Shown here one piece after another: positions 7,504-15,696 of a stretch of 16,268 nt of DNA. The notes under the pieces are model-generated. The model saw nothing but the letters and a program-made list of their open reading frames with translations, was not told where the DNA came from and searched no databases. Source of the DNA: Candidatus Helarchaeota archaeon (GTDB lineage Archaea > Asgardarchaeota > Lokiarchaeia > Helarchaeales > JABXJV01). The translations under genes and the position numbers were made by a program. The stretch lies in contig JABXJV010000083.1 in assembly GCA_013375355.1 (NCBI GenBank), forward strand, positions 1-16,268, written 5' to 3'. Numbering within the stretch: the stretch's first letter is position 1; each line of letters opens with the position of its first letter.

Positions 7504-7588
7504 TCATTTCACCGATAATTTACATCTATTGTTTAAAAATATTTAAATATTTATTTTATAATTAAAAAAAATTACTTATCACTATTAT

Positions 7589-7903
7589 TTACTCTATACT
7601 CAACTTTTTAATAATATTATTTTTCGACTGATACCCGATTAACTGTTCTTCAACTTTTCCGTCTTTAAAGAAAAGGAGAGAGGGAATACTTCTGATTCCA
7701 TATTTAACAGCAGTATTAGGATTTTTATCGACATCTATCCTACCCACTTTGATTTTATCTCTATATTCATTTGATATTTCTTCAATTATTGGAGCAAGCA
7801 TTGAACAAGGGGCACACCATTCTGCCCAAAAATCTATAAGAACCGGTTTCTCCGATTCCAATACCTCTTTCTGGAAATTTTCATCTGTAAATTCTAAATC
7901 CAT
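7589..7903 (-). CDS. trxA: Thioredoxin
   Basis: A 104-residue protein of standard thioredoxin length with the active site WCAPC (C30 and C33) and the cis-proline P74 in RSIPSLLFF. It is a cytoplasmic disulfide reductase for ribonucleotide reductase, peroxiredoxins and other targets, recycled by thioredoxin reductase, which is not in this window. The active site has Ala in place of the common Gly (WCGPC), a frequent natural variant that alters redox potential slightly. The ATG at 7901-7903 follows an almost perfect Shine-Dalgarno, AGGAGGTGA, by 8 nt, implying high expression. It lies 125 nt downstream of smc in the same direction, probably with its own promoter. There is no signal peptide, so a periplasmic thiol oxidoreductase is unlikely. 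Confidence 0.96.
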   Translation of the reverse strand: MDLEFTDENFQKEVLESEKPVLIDFWAEWCAPCSMLAPIIEEISNEYRDKIKVGRIDVDKNPNTAVKYGIRSIPSLLFFKDGKVEEQLIGYQSKNNIIKKLSIE

Positions 7904-7911
7904 TTAAAGTT

Positions 7912-7920
7912 TCACCTCCT
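7912..7920 (-). promoter_or_regulatory. Near-consensus Shine-Dalgarno of the thioredoxin gene
   Basis: The minus strand reads AGGAGGTGA, complementary to the 16S rRNA 3' end over nine bases, 8 nt before the ATG. It is the strongest ribosome site in the window and contrasts with the GH2-like and M50 genes, which have none. Confidence 0.85.
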
Positions 7921-7957
7921 GTTTTTTCTTTTTCATATTTCTGTTTCTTTATTGATT

Positions 7958-7963
7958 ATTATA
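7958..7963 (-). promoter_or_regulatory. Possible -10 box upstream of thioredoxin
   Basis: TATAAT on the minus strand in the 125-bp smc-trx gap, about 55 nt upstream of the thioredoxin ATG. No convincing -35 hexamer lies at the right distance, so this is only suggestive that thioredoxin is transcribed separately from smc. Confidence 0.25.
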
Positions 7964-8028
7964 ATTTGGAATTTTATGGAAATTTAAAATGATACATGGA
8001 GGACAATTTTTATTTATCCTTAATTGTG

Positions 8029-11000
8029 TTAGACAAATTTCGTTGAAACAATTTTTGAAACGCCATTTTCTTCCATAGTAACACCATAAATATACTTCGC
8101 AGACTCCATAGTTTTTTTATTGTGGGTAACAACAATAAATTGTGTATTTTTCGAAAAGAGTTTCAAGACATTAACAAATCTTTCTATATTAGAATCATCC
8201 AATGGAGCATCCACTTCATCCAATATACAAAATGGGCTTGGTTTCACTCGATATATACCCATAAGCAGAGCAATTGCAGTTAGTGCTTTTTCTCCAGCAG
8301 AAAGAAGTGATATGGACTGAAGTTTTTTGCCGAACGGCTTTGAGACTATCATAATTTTTGATTCAAGAGGATTAGACTCATCGGACAGTAGTAAATCCGC
8401 ATCACCATTTTCAAAAAACTTTGAATATATACTCTTAAAATTTATTCTTATCTTCTCAAAAGTCTCCACAAATTTTTCACAGGCTATTTTGTTTATTTTT
8501 TGAATGGTTTCGAGCAAAGTTTTTTCTGCTTCTACAATATCATTTCTCTGCTGTATAAAGTTATCATACCTCTCCTTTTCTTCTTGATATTCGTCCACGG
8601 CAGCAAAGTTTATCTGTCCAAGAGAGTCTAATTTCTTTTCCAATGCCTCAATCCCCCTTCTTTTAATTTCAATCTCTGTTTCATCCAATTTATCATCCTC
8701 TGAAACCTCTACACCTACATCCCCGATTTTTTCCATTAACATCTTCTCTTCTTGCTGAAGTCCCGATAATTTTATCTCTGATTCGAAAATATCATTTGCT
8801 CTATTATCCCTCTGATTTCTCTTCTCTTTTAACCTTTTTTCCTCTTCAAATATATCGTTTTTAAGGTTAACCTGCTGAGCTCTTATATTGTCAATTCTTT
8901 CCTCGAAATTATTTTTTGTTATTACTGATTCATTTATTTTGTTTTGACTATTTTCTATTCTTTTTCCCCAATCCCTTATCTCTTCATTTGTCTTTAGTAT
9001 CGATTCTTTTCCTAAAGTGATTTTTCTTTTGTATTCCTTATCAAGTTCAACACTTCCCTTAAAATCCATTTCAATTCTTTTTAATTCTTCCTGAAACTTT
9101 ATCAATCCCAAGTTTTTATCATAGACAGAATTTTCGAGGATTTTTCTTTTTTGTTCGAGTTGTTCCTCTTGAAGTTTTAACTTTTCGATTTCAACCTGAA
9201 GTCTTACCTGTTCATTTTTCAGCATTTTCAACTCTGCTTTTTGCCTTTCGAACACCTCTTTATCAACCTCAAAAATTTCAAGTTGTTTGCGTTCTTTTTC
9301 CATTTTACCCAGTTGTTCTCTGTTCTTTTTCACATCGTAATCACAAACAGATGTTTCGTTTTCTATCTCTCTCAATCTCTTTTCGGAATCTCTTATCTCA
9401 AAACCCGTCAGATTCATTTTCTCAGTGATATCTTCTATCTGACTCAAATAGTCAGCCTTAATCTTTTCCGATTCTTCTATACCTTTTTTTGCTTGTTCTA
9501 TTTTTGTTTTGGTTTTTTCAATTTCAGAAAGTTTTACATTTACCTCGCTATGTTTAATATCCCCAATGGAGTGCACAAATCCTTGTCTGTCTATCATCAT
9601 CCCCGAAAGGTCGACAACACTTACTCCGTTGTTTCGAGCGTTTTCATCGAACCCTTTTTCTATTATACTATCTTTGGTTATTAATACATCATACAAAAGA
9701 AAATCAGCCAACATTTTTACATTTTTGTTGCACTTCACAAAATCATTTGCCCATCCAACAATTCGGTCTCCTGAAAATTTTTCCCTCTCCTGAACATTTA
9801 TGTTAATATTACTAATCTTATCTAAAGGTATTATATCGACTTCACCGCTGGTTTTTTCTGTAATTAATTTAATTGCTTTAAACGCATTTTCTGATGTATC
9901 AAAAACAAGAAAGTTGGAAGTCTGATTTAATGCTGCCATTATAGCTTTTTGATATTTTTTTTCAGTATTAATTAATTCGCTAACTCTTCCAATAAGACCA
10001 TCCACTGAATCTTTCATTTTCAAAAGGAATTCACTGCCTTCCGATGATTTCCCTTTTTCTGAAATTATCTGGTGTAAAAACTCTACCTTCTTATTATCAA
10101 TTTCAATGAGATTTTTTAAATTAATAATTTTTTCTTTTAAATCATTGACCATAATCTTTTTCGCTTCCACATCGTTCTGCATCTTTTGGGACTCTGATTT
10201 TTTTACGCTAAGAAAATCTTCAATCTTTTTTCTTTCGGTTATCAGACTCTGCAAAATCTTCTCTTTATTCAGAAGCCTTTCCTTTATCCATTTGCTTTCC
10301 TTTACTATTGATGATATTTTGTCTTCTCTCTGGCGTAAATCTGAAAGTATTTTATCCTGTTTTCTGCTTTTTTCAGCATACTTCTCTATAAGTGCGACTA
10401 TTTTTGTCTGGGCTACAGATAATCTATTCTTTTTTTCATAATACTCCTTATAGAATCTATTAAGTTCCTCCTCAGAGATTTTTTGTTTTGTTTTGAGGTC
10501 ATTAATCTTTTCCGCAAGAATATTCAATCTTTCTTTGTTCTCCTCCATTTTTATTTCGTTTTCAGTGATTTTGGTATTAATCTCTGTTTCCTCAGATTCA
10601 GTCTTTCGGATGTTTTCATAAAGTGCATTCACCTTTTCTTTTGCAATAGCCAATTCCATCTGTTCGTTATTCAAAACATCAATAGCATTATTATATTCGT
10701 TCTGCACCTCGCTTAAATTATTATCAAGAATAACCATATCAGCCCTTAACTTTTCAAGACCGGCTTCATCTTTTACGAGTTCCCCCTCGCTACTATCTTG
10801 AAGAATTTTTAGTTTATTGATACTTTCTATAAGGGGCTGTTTCTTTGATTTAACATTATAAAGCCAACTTCTGTAAATTTCATTCTCTTTTATTCTCAGT
10901 TCCGTTTTTATTTTTTGGTACCTCCTTACCTTTGCAGCCTGCCTTTTCAATGAGTTGACCTTTCTTTCTACTTCAATAATAATATCATTTACCCTGAGAA

Positions 11001-11562
11001 GGTCCTGTCTTGTATCCTCCAATTTTTTAAAGGTTTCGCTTCTTCTCTTTTTATACTTTGTTATTCCAGAAGCCTCTTCAAATAACCTTCTTCTGTCTTC
11101 TAATTTATCGCTGAGTATCTGTTCAACCATCTTTAATTCAATCACAGAATACGCATCTGCTCCCATTCCAGTGTCCATAAAAAGATTTGTTATATCCTTA
11201 AGTCTGCACTGGACATTATTTAAAAAATATTCACTTTCCCCGTAACGATACATCCTTCTTTTTATCTCAACTTCCGAATAATCGAGTTGGAGTATTTCTT
11301 TATTATCTTTTATAACAATACCTACCTCAGCCATCCCAAGAGGTTTTTTATCAGCAGACCCATTAAATATCACATTCTCCATCCTCTCGCCCCTCAGGTT
11401 GGAGATTTTTTGTTCCCCTAATACCCACCTTATAGCATCAACTATGTTTGTTTTACCACATCCGTTGGGACCAACCACACATGTAATCCCATCATCGAAA
11501 ACTATCTCTGCCTTCCTGGCAAAAGACTTAAATCCAAACAATTTTACTTTTGATAAATACAT
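8029..11562 (-). CDS. smc: Chromosome segregation ATPase SMC
   Basis: A full-length 1177-residue SMC. The N-terminal half-head opens with MYLSKVKLFGFKSF and a Walker A loop GPNGCGKTN (31-39). Long coiled coils (about 170-500 and 680-1010) flank a hinge domain at roughly 505-675. The C-terminal half-head has the ABC signature LSAGEK (1087-1092), Walker B ILDEVD (1113-1118) and H-loop H1147. It forms the condensin-like ring with ScpA/ScpB (not encoded here) and organises and segregates the chromosome. In the hinge the usual paired-glycine segment reads QGFVHSIGD, so one glycine of the pair is an Ile; dimerisation is probably retained. The ATG has AAAGGAG only 2 nt away, which is close, but the N-terminus matches the family, so the start is sound. 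The hinge is complete and the frame is uninterrupted. Confidence 0.97.
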   Translation of the reverse strand: MYLSKVKLFGFKSFARKAEIVFDDGITCVVGPNGCGKTNIVDAIRWVLGEQKISNLRGERMENVIFNGSADKKPLGMAEVGIVIKDNKEILQLDYSEVEIKRRMYRYGESEYFLNNVQCRLKDITNLFMDTGMGADAYSVIELKMVEQILSDKLEDRRRLFEEASGITKYKKRRSETFKKLEDTRQDLLRVNDIIIEVERKVNSLKRQAAKVRRYQKIKTELRIKENEIYRSWLYNVKSKKQPLIESINKLKILQDSSEGELVKDEAGLEKLRADMVILDNNLSEVQNEYNNAIDVLNNEQMELAIAKEKVNALYENIRKTESEETEINTKITENEIKMEENKERLNILAEKINDLKTKQKISEEELNRFYKEYYEKKNRLSVAQTKIVALIEKYAEKSRKQDKILSDLRQREDKISSIVKESKWIKERLLNKEKILQSLITERKKIEDFLSVKKSESQKMQNDVEAKKIMVNDLKEKIINLKNLIEIDNKKVEFLHQIISEKGKSSEGSEFLLKMKDSVDGLIGRVSELINTEKKYQKAIMAALNQTSNFLVFDTSENAFKAIKLITEKTSGEVDIIPLDKISNININVQEREKFSGDRIVGWANDFVKCNKNVKMLADFLLYDVLITKDSIIEKGFDENARNNGVSVVDLSGMMIDRQGFVHSIGDIKHSEVNVKLSEIEKTKTKIEQAKKGIEESEKIKADYLSQIEDITEKMNLTGFEIRDSEKRLREIENETSVCDYDVKKNREQLGKMEKERKQLEIFEVDKEVFERQKAELKMLKNEQVRLQVEIEKLKLQEEQLEQKRKILENSVYDKNLGLIKFQEELKRIEMDFKGSVELDKEYKRKITLGKESILKTNEEIRDWGKRIENSQNKINESVITKNNFEERIDNIRAQQVNLKNDIFEEEKRLKEKRNQRDNRANDIFESEIKLSGLQQEEKMLMEKIGDVGVEVSEDDKLDETEIEIKRRGIEALEKKLDSLGQINFAAVDEYQEEKERYDNFIQQRNDIVEAEKTLLETIQKINKIACEKFVETFEKIRINFKSIYSKFFENGDADLLLSDESNPLESKIMIVSKPFGKKLQSISLLSAGEKALTAIALLMGIYRVKPSPFCILDEVDAPLDDSNIERFVNVLKLFSKNTQFIVVTHNKKTMESAKYIYGVTMEENGVSKIVSTKFV

Positions 11563-11622
11563 AACTCCTTTCGAAGAAAAATTTTAAATTATTTTTTTAA
11601 ATTTTTTAAGTAATTAACAGTA

Positions 11623-11647
11623 TAATACCTTGTGAAATAAGGTATTA
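11623..11647. repeat. 9-bp stem hairpin in the smc leader
   Basis: TAATACCTT (11623-11631) is perfectly complementary to AAGGTATTA (11639-11647) with a 7-nt loop. It lies about 60 nt upstream of the smc ATG and inside its presumed untranslated leader. It could be a weak terminator for upstream transcription or a leader structure; no T run follows on the minus strand. Confidence 0.6.
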
Positions 11648-11665
11648 AAAATAATTTTAAGTCTT

Positions 11666-11693
11666 ATTATGCAACTTTTTAAAAAAGTTGCAA
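11666..11693 (-). promoter_or_regulatory. Candidate smc promoter overlapping an inverted repeat
   Basis: On the minus strand TTGCAA (11688-11693) and CATAAT (11666-11671) are separated by 16 nt. Matches to consensus are 4/6 and 5/6. Transcription would start near 11659, about 97 nt upstream of the smc ATG. The spacer is almost wholly occupied by the inverted repeat at 11670-11692, so a bound repressor would block the promoter. Moderate to weak support. Confidence 0.35.
11670..11692. repeat. Perfect 11-bp inverted repeat, possible operator
   Basis: TGCAACTTTTT and its exact complement AAAAAGTTGCA are separated by a single A. As DNA it is a near-perfect 23-bp dyad, the size of a dimeric regulator site. 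As RNA it could fold with a GCAACTT/AAGTTGC stem and an A/U loop. It lies across the candidate smc promoter spacer. Confidence 0.6.
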
Positions 11694-11774
11694 ATTGAAA
11701 ATTTAAATCATTGAATAAAACTGGGTAAATTTACGATTGATATTTTTATTATATTTTTGCATAGTCATTATTTA

Positions 11775-11850
11775 ACTGTCATGCTGAATTTATTTCAGCA
11801 TCTAAATATTTAATAAAATACAGATTCTGAAACAAGTTAAGAACGACAGT
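11775..11850. repeat. REP/MITE-like compound palindrome
   Basis: Two 28-nt arms, 11776-11803 and 11822-11849, are inverted relative to each other with about 21 of 28 positions matching. The outermost six bases on each side are ACTGTC and GACAGT. The left arm folds into an 8-bp hairpin, ATGCTGAA (11781-11788) with TTCAGCAT (11794-11801). The right arm folds into a similar but mutated hairpin (TTCTGAAACAAGTTAAGAA, one mismatch in the stem). The arm sequence resembles GTCATGCTGAA/TTTCAGCATCT dispersed repeats that I recall from many AT-rich bacterial genomes. Only one copy is in the window, so dispersal is not shown here. Confidence 0.65.
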
Positions 11851-11936
11851 GACTTGTTAATTTTATAAATTGAGAGATTAAATGACTAATTTTTGTATTA
11901 CAAAATTGCAATTTTTTAATATTTACTAAAAGTATG

Positions 11937-14564
11937 TCATTGAATATAAACATTAACAAAAAATTTTAAAAAATCATAAGTACTATGAAAGCTTTGATAA
12001 TATAAAAAAAGTATTGTAAATAAACCAATGGCTATTCCAGCAGATGCAAGTGCTACCTTTTTAATCTTCACCTGAAATGATATGCTAATAATCCTTGTTA
12101 ATCTGAATATATACCAAATAATAAAAGATAAAACAAGAAACAGACTTAAAAAAACAACACCTTTATATTTCAAAGCAGGATATAAAACCATCATTAATGG
12201 AATGAGAAATAGATTATTCACACCGGACCAAAAAACTATATGAACAGCACTTTTATAAGGCAGACTAAATTTTTGAAAAATGCCCCATAGATAAACTATC
12301 CATGAAACCATAAGAAAGAAAATAAATAAAAGCAATGAAATGTATAATATAAAATAAAGTGGTTTCCAAGTAAGCCTTCCAATTATCTCTTTAACAAGGT
12401 CAATAAAAATAAAATGAGAGATAAAATAGTCAAATTCCTTACTAAACCTGAAATAATAAAAATACGAGGATAAAATTACAGAAAAAATGACTGATATCAT
12501 TATACCAAGAAAAATAGTCTGTCTTACCGAAAGAACTCTTTTCTGCACAATATCTCTGAAATAACTTTTTGGAAATATTAAAGACCTTTTCAAATTTTCA
12601 GAAAATTTTTTGCTTCTTCTGGAAAGGTAAATCAGAGATATAATCATTATGAATCCAATAATCTGATATTCATAAGGTTCATAATCTTCATAATTAACTG
12701 TAAAAATTGATGGGACCTTCCCTTCGGTATTTAATGCTTCTATTACCCTGCAAGAAATTCTTTCATTTCTATAATAATCCATCAAACCAATCGGATAAAG
12801 GTATTGGTCTGATTCAGGAGGGGCAATAATTAATGGTCTTTCCAGCCTCCAGTCAGAGTAGCTCCATAATATACTTATATCAACATCAGGGTCGGATAAT
12901 ATTTTATTATAAAAACTCTCAAGAATTACAGCCTGATAGTTCATTAAACTCTGAGTCATTCTCCCATCTGGACCCGTTGAGAACAGGTCAATTCCGTATC
13001 GAGAAATTATTAATGGCTTTTCAGGAAATCTCATTTTCCACATGCTTATTATTTCCTTCATCTCATCAGAAGAATTGGTGTACACATTGATGCCGGGCAG
13101 ATCAATTATATCAGCGCACTTTTCATTTTTAATTATTCTTGAAGAGAAAAAAGAGGGCCTTAAATCTTTGCTCTTTAAAACTTCAACCAGTTCGGTGACA
13201 TAATTTACAGCATCAGCGTTTGTAGATTCAAACTCTCCCCCCAATCCCCAGGAAACTATAGATACATGATTTCTATCACGCTGAATTATCTCTTTTAAAT
13301 AATTAATGCTGATTTCCTTAAACCGCTTATTCTTGAAATGGACTGCAGGAACATTCCACAACGGTAGACTTTCAATCGCTAAAATTCCATATCTGTCGCA
13401 TAGTTTAAAAAAATACGGATGAGAAGGATAATAACCACACTGGATAAGATTAAAACCTAAATTCTTTATTTTTACGATGTCTTCTTCGATAATATTCCAG
13501 TTTAAAGCAGAGCCAAGCCCTGGATAATCCTCTTGATATAAGATACCCCAAAGTTTAACTTTTTCGTTATTTATATAAATATCGCCATCCTTGATTTTAA
13601 AATCTCTGTATCCGATTAAAATTCTATCTTCATCAATCCTTCGATTATTTATTGCGATAAATACACGAAGTTCATATAATTTTGGATTATAAAAGTTCCA
13701 GAGCTCGGGATTCTTCAGTGTAAAACCAACATTGGCGATACCTAATCTATGGATTTTTAAAAGCTTAATCGGAGAATAAACTTTTAAAAGCAATTTATTC
13801 TTATCGGGGTCATAAAGTTCAACTCCATATCCTACTTCCACGATGTTTTCAATCAACTGAACATCTCTTTTACCCCCTTTGGGGAGCATTAAATTAAAAT
13901 TTCTAATCTTAAAATTCACATTGGTCTGGTAAACTTTCAAGCTGTCAGAAAAAAAATATTTTAAATCTACTTCATCAATACAAACCTTCGGAACACCCAA
14001 AATGAAAATCTCTCTGAATATACCCCCGTAATTTTTCCAACCATAAACCTGCTGTCTTATAGGGATGGTTTTACTTACATCTAACCTTGAATCAACATCT
14101 ATTTCTATTTTGTTTTTTCCATTTATAATAATGATATTATCGGGTATCTCAAGTGAAAATGAAGAATATCCTCCAAAATGATTTCCTATTAATTGGTCAT
14201 TTATCCTTATTGTGCATCTATAGTTTACACCGTATAAAATTAACTTTAAATGCTTGTCAATAAAGGTGGAATCAACTTTAAATTCTTTTCTAAATATTAA
14301 TTTACCCTTATACTCATAACAACTTGGAATAAAAACTTTTTTCCAAATTGATCTGGATTCTTTTCTATATTCCCATTCACCGTTCAGGTCGATTACACTT
14401 CTAAATTTGGAAACATCCGAGAATCCAGAACCTTCTGGAAAATTTCTATAATCCCTATTTTCATAAAAAACAATCTCTCCACCTTTTAATACTTCAGCAA
14501 TCAAAAAAACAAAGGTAAAAATTATCTTTATTTTATTAAAATATACACTAAAATGTATTTTCAT
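11937..14564 (-). CDS. GH2-fold protein (probable pseudo-glycosidase) with C-terminal multi-spanning membrane domain
   Basis: An 875-residue protein. A signal peptide or anchor (about 10-27) is followed by the GH2 sugar-binding jelly roll (about 55-190; DLNGEWEY, NYGGIFREI), an Ig-like domain (about 195-320) and a TIM barrel (about 325-615; LWGILYQEDYP, FNLIQCGYYPSHP, LCDRYGILAIESLP). Then come about five or six hydrophobic helices (about 634-648, 682-704, 736-760, 784-797, 803-821, 837-856). GH2 enzymes such as beta-glucuronidase need an Asn-Glu acid/base pair and a Glu nucleophile. Here the acid/base E444 is present, but the preceding Asn is Gly (LGGEFE), and the nucleophile position is Arg (ISRYGID, R522). 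The signature His and Arg positions are Q344, Q375 and Y378. It is therefore probably a non-catalytic carbohydrate-binding membrane protein facing the periplasm. The membrane domain is unrecognised. There is no Shine-Dalgarno, but a good promoter lies 14 nt upstream. Confidence 0.85.
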   Translation of the reverse strand: MKIHFSVYFNKIKIIFTFVFLIAEVLKGGEIVFYENRDYRNFPEGSGFSDVSKFRSVIDLNGEWEYRKESRSIWKKVFIPSCYEYKGKLIFRKEFKVDSTFIDKHLKLILYGVNYRCTIRINDQLIGNHFGGYSSFSLEIPDNIIIINGKNKIEIDVDSRLDVSKTIPIRQQVYGWKNYGGIFREIFILGVPKVCIDEVDLKYFFSDSLKVYQTNVNFKIRNFNLMLPKGGKRDVQLIENIVEVGYGVELYDPDKNKLLLKVYSPIKLLKIHRLGIANVGFTLKNPELWNFYNPKLYELRVFIAINNRRIDEDRILIGYRDFKIKDGDIYINNEKVKLWGILYQEDYPGLGSALNWNIIEEDIVKIKNLGFNLIQCGYYPSHPYFFKLCDRYGILAIESLPLWNVPAVHFKNKRFKEISINYLKEIIQRDRNHVSIVSWGLGGEFESTNADAVNYVTELVEVLKSKDLRPSFFSSRIIKNEKCADIIDLPGINVYTNSSDEMKEIISMWKMRFPEKPLIISRYGIDLFSTGPDGRMTQSLMNYQAVILESFYNKILSDPDVDISILWSYSDWRLERPLIIAPPESDQYLYPIGLMDYYRNERISCRVIEALNTEGKVPSIFTVNYEDYEPYEYQIIGFIMIISLIYLSRRSKKFSENLKRSLIFPKSYFRDIVQKRVLSVRQTIFLGIMISVIFSVILSSYFYYFRFSKEFDYFISHFIFIDLVKEIIGRLTWKPLYFILYISLLLFIFFLMVSWIVYLWGIFQKFSLPYKSAVHIVFWSGVNNLFLIPLMMVLYPALKYKGVVFLSLFLVLSFIIWYIFRLTRIISISFQVKIKKVALASAGIAIGLFTILFLYYQSFHSTYDFLKFFVNVYIQ

Positions 14565-14577
14565 AATTTATATATAC

Positions 14578-14606
14578 AATATATTGTTATTTTTTCTTTT
14601 TTTCAA
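14578..14606 (-). promoter_or_regulatory. Sigma70-type promoter of the GH2-like gene, near-leaderless
   Basis: On the minus strand TTGAAA (14601-14606, 5/6) and TATATT (14578-14583, 5/6) are separated by exactly 17 nt. The -10 box ends 13 nt before the ATG at 14564, so transcription would begin about 6-8 nt upstream of the start codon. That agrees with the absence of a Shine-Dalgarno for this gene. Confidence 0.5.
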
Positions 14607-14715
14607 CAAATTTTTTAAAAATAATGAAAAAATATTCTATATCTTAATAAATTTAAGAAATCGCACAAAAATATCAAATCATTTTTTCCAAGAATGCATA
14701 AAATAAAATGATGTC

Positions 14716-15669
14716 CTAAAAAGAGAAGGGAATCGGGGTAAAGCATAATATAAAAATACCAACGCAGATATATCCTATAATTTTTCTTTTTTTATCAATG
14801 TCTATAAAATCATATGCAGTAGGGGGATGACGAAACCCAATCGCATAAACAAGAAACGCCCAAACTAACCATCCAAGCCAGCAGACAAAACCCAATACAA
14901 AAAGAGATAAAAAAAAGATTTTTGCTATTATTCTCTGTTTGTTTCCAAAAAGAGCATATGCAATATGTCCCCCATCAAGTTGACCAATAGGCATAAGATT
15001 AAAAGCAGTAACCAGGAGTCCAATAAACCCAGCAAATGCCACAGAACCTAAATGTATATCATATCCGGGTGGGATATCCCCATATATAATCTTTTCAGCG
15101 ATATAAAGCAGGAGGGAATTACCGAGTTTAAGCCCTTGACCCGGCAAAACCTCTTTAACCTCTGAAATCTGAAGCCCCCATATAATTGACGGAACCGCTA
15201 TCAAAAATCCAGCAATGGGTCCAGCAGCACCAATATCGAGGAGCGTTTTTTTATCATAAATTGGTGATTTAACCTTTATAAATGCCCCGAATGTCCCGAT
15301 AAAGAAAAATGGTGGTGGGGCAGGTATAAAATATGGAAGGGTCGCTTTTACTCCATGTAGCCTCGATACAACAAAGTGTCCAAGTTCATGAAAGCCCAAT
15401 ATCGAAATCAGGGTAAATGAAAATGGGATTCCTATTTTCAATGAACTAAAATCTGATATAATATTTGCTCCCTCTATCAATGCTCCAGCTACAAGGGTAG
15501 TAAATATGGTTATCAAAAGAAGTATTATGTTTATATAAGGAATTCTTTTTTTCTCCTCCGACTCTGTAAATATTCTTTCATTTTCCTTGGGAATAGATAT
15601 ATCTATCCCTTTCTTTTCATAATTCTTTCCATTCCATATTCTATTTATAAATTCGCTAAATTTACCCAT
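14716..15669 (-). CDS. M50 (site-2-type) membrane metalloprotease
   Basis: A 317-residue polytopic membrane protein of the M50 family. The zinc motif HELGH is at 94-98 inside a hydrophobic helix, and the third ligand motif is NLMPIGQLDGGH (224-235) with D232. The GTFGAFIKVKSP segment (125-136) matches the conserved GxxGxxF region of the family. An N-terminal cytoplasmic stretch of about 43 residues precedes the first helix. There is no PDZ domain, unlike RseP, so it belongs to the shorter PDZ-less group; the natural substrate is unknown. It would cut transmembrane segments, typically anti-sigma factors or signal-peptide remnants. It begins 27 nt after the NUDIX gene stop and is probably co-transcribed with it. 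No Shine-Dalgarno is seen upstream of the ATG, though TATAAT lies at 15687-15692. Confidence 0.93.
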   Translation of the reverse strand: MGKFSEFINRIWNGKNYEKKGIDISIPKENERIFTESEEKKRIPYINIILLLITIFTTLVAGALIEGANIISDFSSLKIGIPFSFTLISILGFHELGHFVVSRLHGVKATLPYFIPAPPPFFFIGTFGAFIKVKSPIYDKKTLLDIGAAGPIAGFLIAVPSIIWGLQISEVKEVLPGQGLKLGNSLLLYIAEKIIYGDIPPGYDIHLGSVAFAGFIGLLVTAFNLMPIGQLDGGHIAYALFGNKQRIIAKIFFLSLFVLGFVCWLGWLVWAFLVYAIGFRHPPTAYDFIDIDKKRKIIGYICVGIFILCFTPIPFSF

Positions 15670-15696
15670 ATTGATAATTGAAATTTATTATAATAT

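Larger units (their letters stand above)
11563..11936. other. 374-bp intergenic region rich in inverted repeats
   Basis: This lies between the end of the GH2-like gene and the start of smc. It holds, from left to right, a 9-bp hairpin (11623-11647), an 11-bp inverted repeat (11670-11692), a 76-bp REP-like compound palindrome (11775-11850), and two small AT-only palindromes at 11891-11905 and 11902-11915. None is followed by a clear T run on the minus strand, so I do not call a terminator for the GH2-like gene. No ORF of note is present. Confidence 0.7.

Noticed and set aside
7537..7552. AAATATTT AT-only palindrome between the convergent miniprotein and thioredoxin genes
   Set aside because: It has no G or C pairs and would make a very unstable stem; such palindromes are frequent at this base composition, so I do not call it a terminator.
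9241..9684. 147-codon plus-strand open frame inside smc
   Set aside because: It is antisense to the SMC hinge and coiled coil, its translation is Phe/Leu-rich as expected from the complement of Lys/Glu codons, and the minus-strand SMC reading is certain.
11891..11915. Two overlapping AT-rich palindromes just past the GH2-like stop
   Set aside because: They resemble a terminator position, but stems are A/T with one or two G/C pairs and no T run follows on the minus strand.
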